Shown one piece after another: positions 1-8,844 of a stretch of 64,000 nucleotides of DNA (the first letter of the stretch is position 1; each line of letters begins with the position of its first letter). This DNA comes from Sphingopyxis sp. (GTDB lineage Bacteria; Pseudomonadota; Alphaproteobacteria; Sphingomonadales; Sphingomonadaceae): the NCBI RefSeq assembly GCF_016704835.1, contig NZ_JADIZJ010000006.1, positions 1-64,000 on the forward strand, written 5' to 3'. The notes beneath the pieces are model-generated. The model was not told where the DNA came from. It was given only the letters and a program-made list of their open reading frames with translations, and searched no databases. The translations under genes and the position numbers were made by a program.

Positions 1-315
1 TATATGAAGGACATCAGGCGCGTCACGCGCATCAAGTCCGAGCCGATGCCGCTGCCGGAGAATTTCAATGAGCTGGTGCCCAACCTGCCCCCAAGCCGGT
101 TGCGGGGCCCGCGTGAGCACCGGCGGCCAGGGCCGCGACCCGAACCGTCAGCGTCAGGATGCGCCGCCAGCCGGCGGCGGCCAGCCCGCGCGGTGATCGC
201 GGTCCGCGCCGCGATACTCCGGCCGGCGAAGGCGCCGAAAGGCCAGCGCAAGCGCCGCTTCCGCCCGCGCAACAAGGCGTCGGCGCGCAAAGGTGCGGTG
301 ACGCGCGTCGGTTGA
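1..315 (+). pseudogene. C-terminal remnant of a DEAD-box RNA helicase (RhlE-like), frameshifted
   Basis: The first ~27 codons read KDIRRVTRIK followed by a PLPENF segment, which resembles the end of helicase domain 2 in RhlE-type DEAD-box proteins. Such proteins normally finish in a basic Arg/Gly/Gln-rich tail. Here tail-like stretches occur in different reading frames (GRDPNRQRQD in one, KRRFRPRNK in another), so the tail seems cut by small indels. The 5' part lies outside the window. The family call is inference from a short segment; the region could also be error-rich sequence rather than a true pseudogene, since the next gene is damaged in the same way. Confidence 0.4.
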
Positions 316-343
316 TGCGCTAAACAATATTCTCTTTCCGCTC

Positions 344-422
344 GCGCTGGGCTTGTCGAAGCACCGCTCTTTCCTTTAGCGTCGCTAAACGGAGAACGGC
401 CTTCGACTGGCTCAGGGCGATC
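344..422. repeat. Degenerate intergenic inverted repeat (cttcgac/gtcgaag family)
   Basis: A left arm around 344-364 (gcgctgggcttgtcgaag) is matched in inverted orientation by a right arm around 401-420 (cttcgactggctcagggcg). The arms differ at a few positions. The 320-500 stretch otherwise holds no convincing gene. The same type of palindrome is common between sphingomonad genes and may act as a transcription terminator for the upstream gene. Confidence 0.5.
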
Positions 423-497
423 GGGGAAGAGGATGACCGGACCGATCAGGGCAACACCCCATCGACACGCGCCAAAGCGAACGCAAGGTTATCCTCG

Positions 498-1772
498 CCT
501 TTGGCGCTCGGCGGCGAATATGGCGGCGCGGCGACGTATGTGGCCGAACATGCGCCCGAGGGAAAGCGTGGGCTCTTCACCAGCTTCATCAGACCACCGC
601 GACGCTCGGCCTGTTCGCGGCGCTGGGCGTCGTCATCACCATCCGCACCCTGATCGGCGAGGAAGCGTTTGCCGATTGGGGCTGGCGCATCCCGTTCCTG
701 GTCTCGATCATCCTGCTCGGCGTATCGTTGTGGATCCGCATGCAGCTCAACGAAAGCCCCGTTTTCCAGAAAATGAAGGATGAGGGTACGACGTCAAAGG
801 CGCCGCTGACCGAAGCGTTCGGGCGCTGGGGCAACCTCAAATGGGTGATCATCGCCTTGTTCCGGCGCTGCCGGGGCAGGCGGTCGTTTGGTACACCGGC
901 CAATTCTATGCGCTGTTCTTCCTCGAAAAAGACGCTGAAGGTTGACGGCGCGACCGCGAACATATTGATCGCCATTGCGCTCGCGCTCGGCACGCCTTTC
1001 TTCATCCTGTTCGGTTGGCTGAGCGACAAGATCGGGCGCAAGGCGATCATCCTGACAGGCTGTGCGCTCGCCGCGCTGACCTATTTTCCGGCGTTCCACA
1101 TGCTGACCACCGCCGCCAACCCGGCGCTGGCCGAGGCGCAGGCGCGCGCCGGTGACTCTCATCACGGACGCAACATACTGCTCATTTCAGTTCGATCCGA
1201 TCGGTCAAAACAAGTTCAACACAAGTCCCTGCGACGTCGCCAAGCCCTGTTGGCGAGGCAGGTGTGCCTTATCAGACGGAAGACCGGCAACTCGCGCCGG
1301 GATCGAACGAAATGCGGCTTCTCGTCGGAAATCGCATCGTGCTGGAGGTAGCGACAACGACCTTCGGCGGCTCGCCAGCGCCAATGGAAGAATCTGGGCG
1401 AGATCAGGTCCATCCAGAGGCGCTGACGGAAGCTGGCTATCCGCCGAAAGCCGACCTTGCGGCGATCAACAAACCGCTCGTCGTCGCGATCCTCTTCTAC
1501 CTCGTGCTTCTGGTGACGATGGTTTATGGTCCGATCGCCGCGATGCTGGTCGAGTTGTTCCCAAGCCGCATCGCTACACCTCGATGTCGCTGCCCTATCA
1601 TATCGGCAACGGATGGTTCGGCGGCTTCCTGCCGACGACCGCGTTCGCGATGGTCGCGGCGACGGGCAATATCTACTACGGCCTGTGGTACCCGGTCGTG
1701 GTAGCGGTGATCACGCTGGTCATCGGGCTGTTCTTCCTGCCGGAAACTTTTCGTCGCCAAATTCACGACTAG
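498..1772 (+). pseudogene. MFS transporter, metabolite:H+ symporter (MHS) family, 5'-truncated and multiply frameshifted
   Basis: Joining all three frames rebuilds a typical MHS-family permease: LALGGEYGGAATYVAEHAPE (from 501), WGWRIPFLVSI, LNESPVFQKMK, a segment with LFGWLSDKIGRK, a periplasmic insert with SFQFDPIG, then MVYGPIAAMLVELFP and SLPYHIGNGWFGGFLP, ending at the stop at 1770-1772. At least five single-base shifts are visible, near 590, 865-935, 1151, 1245 and 1575. The first ~130 residues (helices 1-3) cannot be found upstream. Amino-acid conservation between the shifts is high, which fits recent damage or poor base calling more than old decay. Substrate unknown; organic acids are typical for the family. 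Confidence 0.75.
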
Positions 1773-1831
1773 CCTCGCATTGACGGACTGCGCTCGCGCG
1801 CTAGGGTCGCGCCAGCCGTGAGGGGGGCGTG

Positions 1832-2872
1832 ATGATGATCGAAGACGACGATTTCGAACCACAGCCGCCGCGGCGTCCGTTGTTCCGGCGAAAGCGGTTA
1901 CTGATCCCGCTGGGGTTGCTCGTCGCGATCCTCGCCATTTTCCTCGCGCTGCGCACGTCGGATACCGATCGCGAGGCGATGATCGCCAAATATGGCGGAC
2001 CGAACGCGGTGTTCGCGGCCGGACCGGCGGGGCAGCGCATCCACTATCGCGACCAGGGCAAGCGCGGCGGGCCTGCAATTATCCTCCTGCACGGGTCGAA
2101 CAGCAGCCTGCACACCTGGGAACCGCTGGTGCAGCGGCTGGGCGCCGATTACCGTATCGTCACGCTCGACCTGCCCGGCCATGGGCTGACCGGTGGCACT
2201 CCGGACAAGGATTACAGCGCCGACGGCATGGCAGCGGCGGTCGATGTCGTCGCCGCAAAGCTTGGCCTCGATCGCTTCATCCTTGGCGGCAATTCGATGG
2301 GCGGTTGGGTTGCATGGCGTTACGCATTGGCACGGCCGGGGCGGGTCGATGCGCTGCTATTGCTCGACGCAAGCGGCATGCCGCCGCGCCGAGGAGAGAA
2401 GGCGCCCGAATCCAATGTCGGCTTTCGGATCCTGAAATATCCCTTCGGTCGCTGGCTCGCGACCCAGATCACGCCGCGCGCGCTGGTCGAACAGTCGCTG
2501 CGCGGATCGGTCGAAAAGCAGACGATCGTCGATGGGGCGATGATCGACCGCTATTGGGAGTTGCTGCGCTTCCCCGGCAATCGCGAGGCGACTGTGCTGC
2601 GGGCGCGGATGGACCGCGAACCCGCGATGGCGGCGCGGGTCGGTGAAATCAAGGCGCCGACGCTGATCCTGTTCGGCGATAAAGATCGCATCATCAATCC
2701 CAGCGGGGCGCAGACTTTCGGTGAAAGGATGCGGGGGTCTGAAGTGGTGCTGCTCAAAAATATCGGTCATTTGCCGATGGATGAAGACCCTGACGCGACA
2801 GCGGCTGCGATTGCCGATTTCCTTAAGCGGCGGCTTGTTGCCCCGCCGCCGGTTGAACCAGAAACGCGCTGA
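1832..2872 (+). CDS. Membrane-anchored alpha/beta hydrolase
   Basis: This is an alpha/beta-fold hydrolase of about 346 residues. A basic cytoplasmic start (RRPLFRRKR) is followed by one hydrophobic segment at about residues 24-41, so the catalytic domain should face the periplasm. An oxyanion-type LLHGSNSS lies near residues 86-92, the nucleophile elbow GNSMGG has its serine near 155, an Asp lies in FGDKDRI and a His in NIGHLP. These form a complete Ser-Asp-His triad. An AGGGGGG ribosome-binding stretch at 1821-1827 serves the ATG codons at 1832 or 1835; a GTG at 1829 is also in frame. The 3' end overlaps the convergent hydrolase gene by 50 nt. Substrate unknown. Confidence 0.88.
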   Translation: MMIEDDDFEPQPPRRPLFRRKRLLIPLGLLVAILAIFLALRTSDTDREAMIAKYGGPNAVFAAGPAGQRIHYRDQGKRGGPAIILLHGSNSSLHTWEPLVQRLGADYRIVTLDLPGHGLTGGTPDKDYSADGMAAAVDVVAAKLGLDRFILGGNSMGGWVAWRYALARPGRVDALLLLDASGMPPRRGEKAPESNVGFRILKYPFGRWLATQITPRALVEQSLRGSVEKQTIVDGAMIDRYWELLRFPGNREATVLRARMDREPAMAARVGEIKAPTLILFGDKDRIINPSGAQTFGERMRGSEVVLLKNIGHLPMDEDPDATAAAIADFLKRRLVAPPPVEPETR

Positions 2873-3578
2873 TCCGCGCCGCAATCGCGGCGGCGTGGGT
2901 GAAGGGAAACAGGTGCGATCCCGGCACCACCTCCAGCACCGAGCCGTCGATCAGGCTGGCAAGCATCTGACCATAGCAGGCGGGCATGACGCCATCCCGT
3001 TCGCCGGTCAGTACCAGCGTCGGCAGCGCCTCCAGCTTCGGCAGACAGGCCGCGCTGGTCCAACCCGCCATCGCCGCCGTCTGATACGCTATGCCCAGCG
3101 GGGTCGCGGTCTGGATTTTCAGCCCGCTCGCCTGCATGTCGTCGTCGAACATCGCGGCCCACCCAATCCCGGGCGCGCCCATAACGGGTGTCGTTGCCAT
3201 CAGGACGAGGCGGCGGACGCGGCCGGGAAACTGGACCGCAATCTGCTGCGCCAGCGCGCCGCCCCAGCTGAACCCTGCGATGTCGATCATCTTGTGATCA
3301 AAACGATCGGCGATCTCCATCACCACTGCGGCGATCGTCGATGCGCCATAGGGCAGCAGGGCGTCGGGCGAGCCGCCGACCCCGGGCATGTCGAGCGTCC
3401 ACACCTCGCGGCCGTGGATTTGCGCGAGCAGCGGCGCCGCGGCGGCCAAGTCGGCACCGATGCCGTTCAGAAACAACAGCGGCGTGCCTCCCGCGCCAGC
3501 CCGCCAGCGCGCGACGCGCAGTGTCAGGCCATAGACATGTTCGGTACTGATGGCCGGCCGGCCGCTGATCCTGCTCAT
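2823..3578 (-). CDS. Alpha/beta hydrolase, PHA depolymerase (PhaZ)-like
   Basis: A 251-residue cytosolic alpha/beta hydrolase. Its segments FLNGIGA, DMPGVGGSP, GFSWGGALAQQ and AGWTS match the pattern of intracellular medium-chain polyhydroxyalkanoate depolymerases (PhaZ), which are a little longer (about 280 residues). The likely triad is Ser in GFSWGG, Asp in GERDGV and His in GSHLF. A GGGAGCC ribosome-binding stretch precedes the ATG at 3578. No PHA synthase or phasin is nearby, so the polymer-degrading role is inferred only from similarity; it could be a general esterase. It converges with the previous gene and the two coding ends overlap. Confidence 0.8.
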   Translation of the reverse strand: MSRISGRPAISTEHVYGLTLRVARWRAGAGGTPLLFLNGIGADLAAAAPLLAQIHGREVWTLDMPGVGGSPDALLPYGASTIAAVVMEIADRFDHKMIDIAGFSWGGALAQQIAVQFPGRVRRLVLMATTPVMGAPGIGWAAMFDDDMQASGLKIQTATPLGIAYQTAAMAGWTSAACLPKLEALPTLVLTGERDGVMPACYGQMLASLIDGSVLEVVPGSHLFPFTHAAAIAARISAFLVQPAAGQQAAA

Positions 3579-3626
3579 GGCTCCCGCCTTTGCATATCCT
3601 GGTGATGCGGGGAAGGCCGCTGCGGT

Positions 3627-3869
3627 TTAGTCCGCCATTTTGGCGCGCGCCGCGGCTTGTTCATAGCGCAGGCAGTCGAAAATCTTGGCTCCAGCCAGAA
3701 AAACCGCGCCGCTGCACGCGACTAGCAGCAGCTTGCCGCCGATCCCCGGATATTCGTGCAGATAGGCGCTGCCGCGCGCCATCGCGCCCACCGCCAGCGC
3801 ATAGATGATCAGGCACGCTTCAAAGCGGGTCTTGATGACGAAGAGGCGTCCGATTTTTTTCCACATCAT
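3627..3869 (-). CDS. Small membrane protein of unknown function
   Basis: An 80-residue protein with two predicted hydrophobic segments, one around residues 15-33 (ACLIIYALAVGAMA) and one around 46-63 (LLLVACSGAVFLAGA), joined by a short loop containing YLHEYPGIGG. The C-terminus is charged (LRYEQAAARAKMAD). The preferred start is one of two adjacent ATGs; a GTG lies just upstream in frame. I do not recognise the family. It stands alone between a PhaZ-like gene and rlpA, about 50 nt downstream of the former's start codon on the same strand. Confidence 0.6.
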   Translation of the reverse strand: MMWKKIGRLFVIKTRFEACLIIYALAVGAMARGSAYLHEYPGIGGKLLLVACSGAVFLAGAKIFDCLRYEQAAARAKMAD

Positions 3870-3994
3870 CACTTATCCAGCAAGAGCCGTGCCACCGGCG
3901 CAAAAGCGGGATTTGCTGCGCCGGACTTATGGTAAACTGTAAGTTAATCCGACAGAATGGGAAAGGGGGTAACGCGGGTGTCGCCGATCTTGAC

Positions 3995-4552
3995 TTACCG
4001 CGGCGCAACAGACTGCTGCGCCCGCAGCTTTTGCAACGCGCTTTGCGATACGCGCTCGAGCGACGCGGCGGGCCTGCCCCTGCGCAGCCGCTCACGATCT
4101 TTCTCCGACGGCTCGACACGTCGCACGCGCACTGCGGCATGACCCTGTGCCTTGATGCCCAGAAGTTCGGCGGCGCCGCGCGACAGGTCGATAATCCGAC
4201 CCTGCGCGAACGGTCCGCGATCATTGACCCGCACGATGATCCGCCGCCCGGTATCAAGCGCGGTCACTTCGACATAGGTCGGCAGGGGCAGCGTGGTGTG
4301 CGCGGCGGTGATCCAGCCGGGGCGAAACTGCTCGCCATTGGCGGTGCGATTGCCCGATTCGCTGCCATACCAGCTGGCATAGCCGAGCGCGTCATAGCCG
4401 GGGGCGGCGGCCGGCACATAGGTCGTACCGCGGATTGCATAAGCGGGGCCGATGCGGATCGGCGTGTCGGCAACTGGCCGAAAATTGTTCCCGGCGCAGG
4501 CGGACAGCAAGAAAGCCAGCGCGGCAGGGCCTGTCATGGCATGCATCCGCAT
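3995..4552 (-). CDS. rlpA: Septal ring lytic transglycosylase RlpA family lipoprotein
   Basis: RlpA-type lipoproteins have a double-psi beta-barrel and, where characterised, cleave naked glycan strands at the division septum. The start at 4552 gives a short signal peptide and a lipobox LLSAC with Cys near residue 19, so the mature protein should be lipid-anchored. Starts further upstream would run into the neighbouring gene and bury the signal. The barrel motifs ASWYG, TANGE and RVNDRGPF with IIDLSRGAAELLG are all present. A TAGGG stretch lies 8 nt before the ATG. The protein ends after a charged tail with no SPOR domain, unlike E. coli RlpA. It lies 56 nt downstream of the spermidine-synthase-like gene. 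Confidence 0.88.
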   Translation of the reverse strand: MRMHAMTGPAALAFLLSACAGNNFRPVADTPIRIGPAYAIRGTTYVPAAAPGYDALGYASWYGSESGNRTANGEQFRPGWITAAHTTLPLPTYVEVTALDTGRRIIVRVNDRGPFAQGRIIDLSRGAAELLGIKAQGHAAVRVRRVEPSEKDRERLRRGRPAASLERVSQSALQKLRAQQSVAPR

Positions 4553-4608
4553 GGGTGCAACCCTAGGTCCAGCGCACGCGGCGACAAACTCCTTGTCGTG
4601 GGGCAGGC

Positions 4609-5280
4609 TCACGCCGCTCGCGCAAACCAGATCACGTGGCGTGGACCTTTGCCATTGCTGCGGGCGCGCACGCCGACCTCTTCGACCTGAAAGCCCGCCG
4701 CGCTCAATCGGCGCATAAAGCGCGCGTCGGGCGCGGCCGACCAAATCGCCAATATCCCTCCGGGGCGCAGCGCGGCCTTGGCTATCGCCAATCCTGATGG
4801 CGAGTAAATCTGGTCGTTGGCGGCGCGCGTCAGGGCGTCGGGACCATTATCGACGTCGAGCAGAATCGCGTCATAGCGGCGCGTCGCCGCGCCAATCACG
4901 ATCGCGACATCTTGCAGGACAAGCTCGACGCGCGGATCGTCGAGGCAATTTGCGGCGAGCTCAGCCATCGGCCCGCGCGCCCAATCGATGATGCCGGGAA
5001 CGAGTTCGGAAACGGTGATCCGGGCGTCTGGCCCCAGCGTTGCTAGCGCCGCGCGCAAGGTAAACCCCATACCATAGCCGCCGATCAGCAGATGGGCGGC
5101 GTCCGGACTGCGTAGCCGGTCGCAGGTCATCGTCGCCAGCGCTTCTTCCGAACCGCTCATCCGGCTGCTCATCAACTCATTGCCCTCGACCGCGATGATG
5201 AAATCATCGCCGCGCCGGAAAAGGCGCAGTTCGTCGCCGCCGGGGACCTGCGCTGTGCCGAGCAATTCGCGGATTTTCAT
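4609..5280 (-). CDS. Spermidine synthase-like methyltransferase-fold protein
   Basis: A 223-residue Rossmann-fold protein of the spermidine synthase/SpeE-like superfamily. The nucleotide-binding loop reads LIGGYGMG (about residues 65-72), an acidic strand end SELVPG follows at about 91-96, and YDAILLDVDNGP lies at about 136-147, where true spermidine synthases carry an Asp-Asp pair. The catalytic pattern is therefore only partly conserved and polyamine synthesis is not assured. It starts 3 nt after the stop of astB on the same strand, so it is likely co-transcribed with the arginine succinyltransferase genes. Confidence 0.8.
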   Translation of the reverse strand: MKIRELLGTAQVPGGDELRLFRRGDDFIIAVEGNELMSSRMSGSEEALATMTCDRLRSPDAAHLLIGGYGMGFTLRAALATLGPDARITVSELVPGIIDWARGPMAELAANCLDDPRVELVLQDVAIVIGAATRRYDAILLDVDNGPDALTRAANDQIYSPSGLAIAKAALRPGGILAIWSAAPDARFMRRLSAAGFQVEEVGVRARSNGKGPRHVIWFARAA

Positions 5281-5283
5281 GGC

Positions 5284-6531
5284 TCAGGTCAGCTCGCTGA
5301 TGTCGAGCGCCGCAAGCAGCGCGGCGCGCGCGCTGCGCACGTCGGAAGCCAGCGCCGCCGAAGCGAGATCGCCCGGCGCGATCGCCTCGGGCCAGTGGCT
5401 TGCCACCACCTCGGCAATCCGGTCGAGCTTCGCGTCGTCCGCCATGAATCGCGGATCGACGGTGGCGGGATCGGCGACGACGCGCAGCCGCAGGCACGCC
5501 GGGCCACCGCCGTTTGCCATCGACTGGCGAACATTGACCGGCAGCAAGCGGCGGATCGGCCCGTTGCCTGCGACATGCGCCTCCAGCCAGTTCCACACTG
5601 CGGGGATTGCCTGCGCCTCGGTCGGCAGTACCAGCCCCATGCCGCCCACTGGCAAGCTGACGAGCTGGGCGTTGAAGAGATAGGATTTGATAGCATCAGG
5701 AAGGCTCACCGCGCTTGCGGGCACCTCGACGATCTCGACCGCGGGAAAGGCGGCGCGGATTTCGGCGTGCGCGCCCTCGCGGTCTTCGAACGCGGCCTCG
5801 TGAGTGAACAGGACATGCTCGTTCGCGACCGCGACGACGTCATTGTGGAACGCGCCGCCCTGAATCGCAGTGTCCGACTGGCGGATGAAGAGTGTGCGCG
5901 CGGGGTCGAGCCGGTGGTGGCGCGCGATCGCCTTCGACGCATCGAGATGCTGGCGCGCCGGGAAGCGGCCGCCGCCAACGCCATAAACGAAGATCTCGAC
6001 GCCCTGCCCGTCGTGCCCGCTGCACAACCGCATATGGTTCGCCGCGCCCTCGTCGCCGAACGGGGCTGGGATCGGTGCGTGGACGGCAAAGGCGGGGTCG
6101 GCGAAGGCGAGGCGAAGCTGTGCCAGCGTCCCCGGCCATTCGTGGCTGCGGTGCGGCATGGTGACGAGGTTGGCGACGGTCAGATGGCATTTGCCGTCGC
6201 CGCTGTCGGGCGCGGGGGAGACCGTCGCGGCATTCGCCGCCCACATCGACGACGCCGACCAAGCCTGCGCGCGCAAATGGCCCTCGGCTTGTTCCAATGT
6301 TGTGCCGAGCGTTTCCAGCCAAACCACGTCCGGGCGGTCGAGCGGCATGAAGAAGCCTTGCGGCAGCCCGAGCGCGAGATTGTGGCGCATCTTCTCGATG
6401 CCCTGCAACGCCGCGGCGCGCGGCTGCGACACGTCGCCGGCGTTGTTCGCTGATGCGATATTGCCGCGGCTGAGCCCGGCGTAATTATGGCTCGGGCCGA
6501 TGATCCCGTCGAAATTGATCTCGGTCAGCAT
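5284..6531 (-). CDS. astB: N-succinylarginine dihydrolase
   Basis: AstB converts N2-succinylarginine to N2-succinylornithine, CO2 and ammonia, the second step of the arginine succinyltransferase pathway, in the cytosol. The N-terminus (NFDGIIGPSHNYAGLS) and the GNIAS segment are characteristic. The guanidine-modifying-superfamily Cys lies in NGGGPACLRLRV, near residue 346, and His/Glu segments such as GAFHND support an intact active site. The length of 415 residues is slightly below the usual ~445. It begins 2 nt after astA and ends 3 nt before the next gene, in an operon with an M20 hydrolase. Confidence 0.95.
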   Translation of the reverse strand: MLTEINFDGIIGPSHNYAGLSRGNIASANNAGDVSQPRAAALQGIEKMRHNLALGLPQGFFMPLDRPDVVWLETLGTTLEQAEGHLRAQAWSASSMWAANAATVSPAPDSGDGKCHLTVANLVTMPHRSHEWPGTLAQLRLAFADPAFAVHAPIPAPFGDEGAANHMRLCSGHDGQGVEIFVYGVGGGRFPARQHLDASKAIARHHRLDPARTLFIRQSDTAIQGGAFHNDVVAVANEHVLFTHEAAFEDREGAHAEIRAAFPAVEIVEVPASAVSLPDAIKSYLFNAQLVSLPVGGMGLVLPTEAQAIPAVWNWLEAHVAGNGPIRRLLPVNVRQSMANGGGPACLRLRVVADPATVDPRFMADDAKLDRIAEVVASHWPEAIAPGDLASAALASDVRSARAALLAALDISELT

Positions 6532-6533
6532 CT

Positions 6534-7547
6534 TTAGCGTCCGATCCAGCTGATGTTGGCGCCCTTGCCGACGCCGAGCAGCTTTGCCGCCTCGCTGTTG
6601 ATCGTCGAACCTTGGCCGACCTTGCCGAAACAGCAGCGGAAATCGGCAAGCTGTCCCGTCGCGACCAGTGCGTCGTTGGCACCCGGGTCGTCGGCGCCGG
6701 CGATCCCCGAAATCTCGACATGTCTGGCGCCGGCGATGCTGGCCACTTGGTCGGTGCGCGCGGTCATCGTCGGGCCGCCGTCGAAAATGTCGACGTAATT
6801 TTCGAACGCGAAATTCTCATTCTCCAGCATCCGCATCGCGGCGCGGCCGCTAGGATGCGGCACGCCGATGACGCTGCGCGCATGTTCGCTGAGCATCGCG
6901 ATATAGACCGGATGCTTGGGCATCAGGTCTGCGATGAACTGATTGCCGTGGACCGCGTTGAACTGGTCGGCTTCCTGAAAGCTCATCCCGAAGAATTTGC
7001 CCGCGACTCCGTCCCAGAAGGGCGAGCCCCCGGCTTCGTCGATCACCCCGCGCAGCTCGGCGAGGATCCGGTCGCCAAAACGCGCCCGGTGCCGCGCGAT
7101 AAACAAATAGCGCGAGCGCGCGAGCAGCAGCCCGAGCCCGCCGGCGCGCGCCGCAGGGTGCAGGAACAGTCCGCCGACCTCGCTCGACCCGTTGAGGTCG
7201 TTGCTCAGCATCAGGATTTGCGCGTGAAAGGTGCGGCCGAGCTGTTCGCTATGCTTGCTGTCGGTACCGATGCGATAGGAATAAAAGGGCCAGCGCTGGC
7301 CGACCTGTCCGAAAATCTGGCAGGTCCCGCGCACTTCGCCGCTGTCGAGGTCTTCGAGCACGAGCAGGTACAGTTCGTCCGAGGGATATTCCTTGTCGCT
7401 CGCGAACGAGGCTTCGGTGCGTTCGAGCTTTGAGCGCAGCGCCTTTTTGTCGGGGGGCAAGTTGGTGAAGCCGCCGCCGGTCAGCTTTGCCATCTCGTAA
7501 ATGCTCTGCAAATCGCCCGGCTTGGCTGCCCGGATCACGTAATTCAC
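6534..7547 (-). CDS. astA: Arginine N-succinyltransferase
   Basis: AstA transfers succinyl from succinyl-CoA to the alpha-amino group of arginine, committing it to catabolism. The GNAT-related fold is recognisable from the start (MNYVIRAAKPGDL), the LPPDKKAL segment, the EVGGLFLHPAARAGGLG acyl-CoA-binding region, and the conserved FFGMSFQEAD and PKHPVYIAML blocks. At 337 residues it is full length. Its ATG overlaps the stop codon of the upstream M20 hydrolase by 4 nt (ATGA), which implies translational coupling. No ArgR-type operator was identified. Confidence 0.95.
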   Translation of the reverse strand: MNYVIRAAKPGDLQSIYEMAKLTGGGFTNLPPDKKALRSKLERTEASFASDKEYPSDELYLLVLEDLDSGEVRGTCQIFGQVGQRWPFYSYRIGTDSKHSEQLGRTFHAQILMLSNDLNGSSEVGGLFLHPAARAGGLGLLLARSRYLFIARHRARFGDRILAELRGVIDEAGGSPFWDGVAGKFFGMSFQEADQFNAVHGNQFIADLMPKHPVYIAMLSEHARSVIGVPHPSGRAAMRMLENENFAFENYVDIFDGGPTMTARTDQVASIAGARHVEISGIAGADDPGANDALVATGQLADFRCCFGKVGQGSTINSEAAKLLGVGKGANISWIGR

Positions 7548-8755
7548 ACTGTCCCCCGTTCCGCTAATCTTATCATGGTGAGTGCCGACAGCTGCGCGCG
7601 CTCGGCGAGGCTGTCGACGATCAGAAATTCGTCCGCTGAGTGGATCGCGCCGCCGCGCGGGCCCATCGTATCCACCACCGGGATGCCGCAGGCGGCGATA
7701 TTATTGCCGTCGCACACCCCGCCGGTGGCGTTCCAGCGGATCGGCAGCAAGCCCAGCGCGGCGCCGCAGTCGCGCACCAGTTCAAACAGTCTGGTGCCGG
7801 CGGGATCGAGCGGTTTGGGCGGGCGGTTGAAGCCGCCGTGGAGGTGGCAGTGGACGTCGTGGTCGCGCTGGATGTTGGCTATAGTGTCACGTAGCGCGAC
7901 TTCGGCGGCCACCATCGCTTCCGGGGTCGTGGGGCGCAGGTTGACGCGCAGGATGGCTTGATCGGGGACGACATTATTAGGGCCTCCGCCGTCGATCCGG
8001 GCAGGATTAACTTTTAATTCCATGGACTTGAGTGCATTCAGGCGCATCGCGAGGTCGGCTGCCGCGACGAGGGCGTTGCGGCCCTCTTCGGGGTTGCGGC
8101 CGGCGTGGGCGCTGCGGCCGTGGATGATGACGCTGAAGTTGCCGCTTCCCGGCCGTGCCCCCGCCAGCGTGCCGTCGGGCAGCGCGGGCTCGTAGGTCAA
8201 AGCGGCGGTTTTTCCGACGGCAAGTTCGGCAATCAGCCGCGCCGAGGCATGGCTCCCGGTTTCTTCGTCGCTGTTGATCATCAGATCATAGCCGACGCGT
8301 TCGGCGAACGGCGAGGCTTCGAGCGCGCCAAGCGCGGCGAGGATCACCGAAATCCCGGCCTTCATGTCGGCGGTGCCGGGGCCGTTCAGCACGCCGGGTT
8401 CGAGCCATTTCAGGTTTTGGAACGGATGATCGGCGGCGAACACGGTGTCCATATGGCCGGTGAGCAGCAATTGTACCGGTGCATCGGGACGCACTCGCAC
8501 GTGGAGATGATCGCCGCGCTGGATGGTGTTGACATGGCCCGCAGCATCGACATTCTCGACCGGATCGGCGGCGACGAGGCGAACATCGCCGGGCAGCACC
8601 GCGAACGCATCGGCGAGTTGCCCTGCGATATTCTTCAGCCCCGCGAGGTTACCGGTACCGCTGTTTACCGCGGCCCAGCGCTCCACCTGCGCCAGCATCG
8701 GGGCGTCGGCGGCGCGTTCAAGCGTGGCGGTTTCGGTGGCCGTAAGCGAGGTCAT
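7544..8755 (-). CDS. M20-family metallohydrolase (amidohydrolase), first gene of the ast operon
   Basis: A 403-residue zinc peptidase/amidohydrolase of the M20 family (CPG2/ArgE/DapE type). The metal and catalytic motifs are all present: LTGHMDTVF with His and Asp, GPGTADMKAG with the bridging Asp, and SDEETGS with catalytic Glu. A dimerisation domain follows (HGRSAHAGRNPEEGRNA) and a C-terminal metal His lies near GAIHSADE. The gene leads the operon containing astA and astB. AstE, the desuccinylase that releases glutamate, is not in the window, so this enzyme may act on a succinylated intermediate; that role is inference from position only. Confidence 0.85.
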   Translation of the reverse strand: MTSLTATETATLERAADAPMLAQVERWAAVNSGTGNLAGLKNIAGQLADAFAVLPGDVRLVAADPVENVDAAGHVNTIQRGDHLHVRVRPDAPVQLLLTGHMDTVFAADHPFQNLKWLEPGVLNGPGTADMKAGISVILAALGALEASPFAERVGYDLMINSDEETGSHASARLIAELAVGKTAALTYEPALPDGTLAGARPGSGNFSVIIHGRSAHAGRNPEEGRNALVAAADLAMRLNALKSMELKVNPARIDGGGPNNVVPDQAILRVNLRPTTPEAMVAAEVALRDTIANIQRDHDVHCHLHGGFNRPPKPLDPAGTRLFELVRDCGAALGLLPIRWNATGGVCDGNNIAACGIPVVDTMGPRGGAIHSADEFLIVDSLAERAQLSALTMIRLAERGTV

Positions 8756-8844
8756 CGTACGGCTATAGCGAGCGGCGCGGGGCTTGCCACCCCCACCGGG
8801 ATCGAATCATCGGTCGCTTATGACCCGTGGTTATGCCGCGGCGG

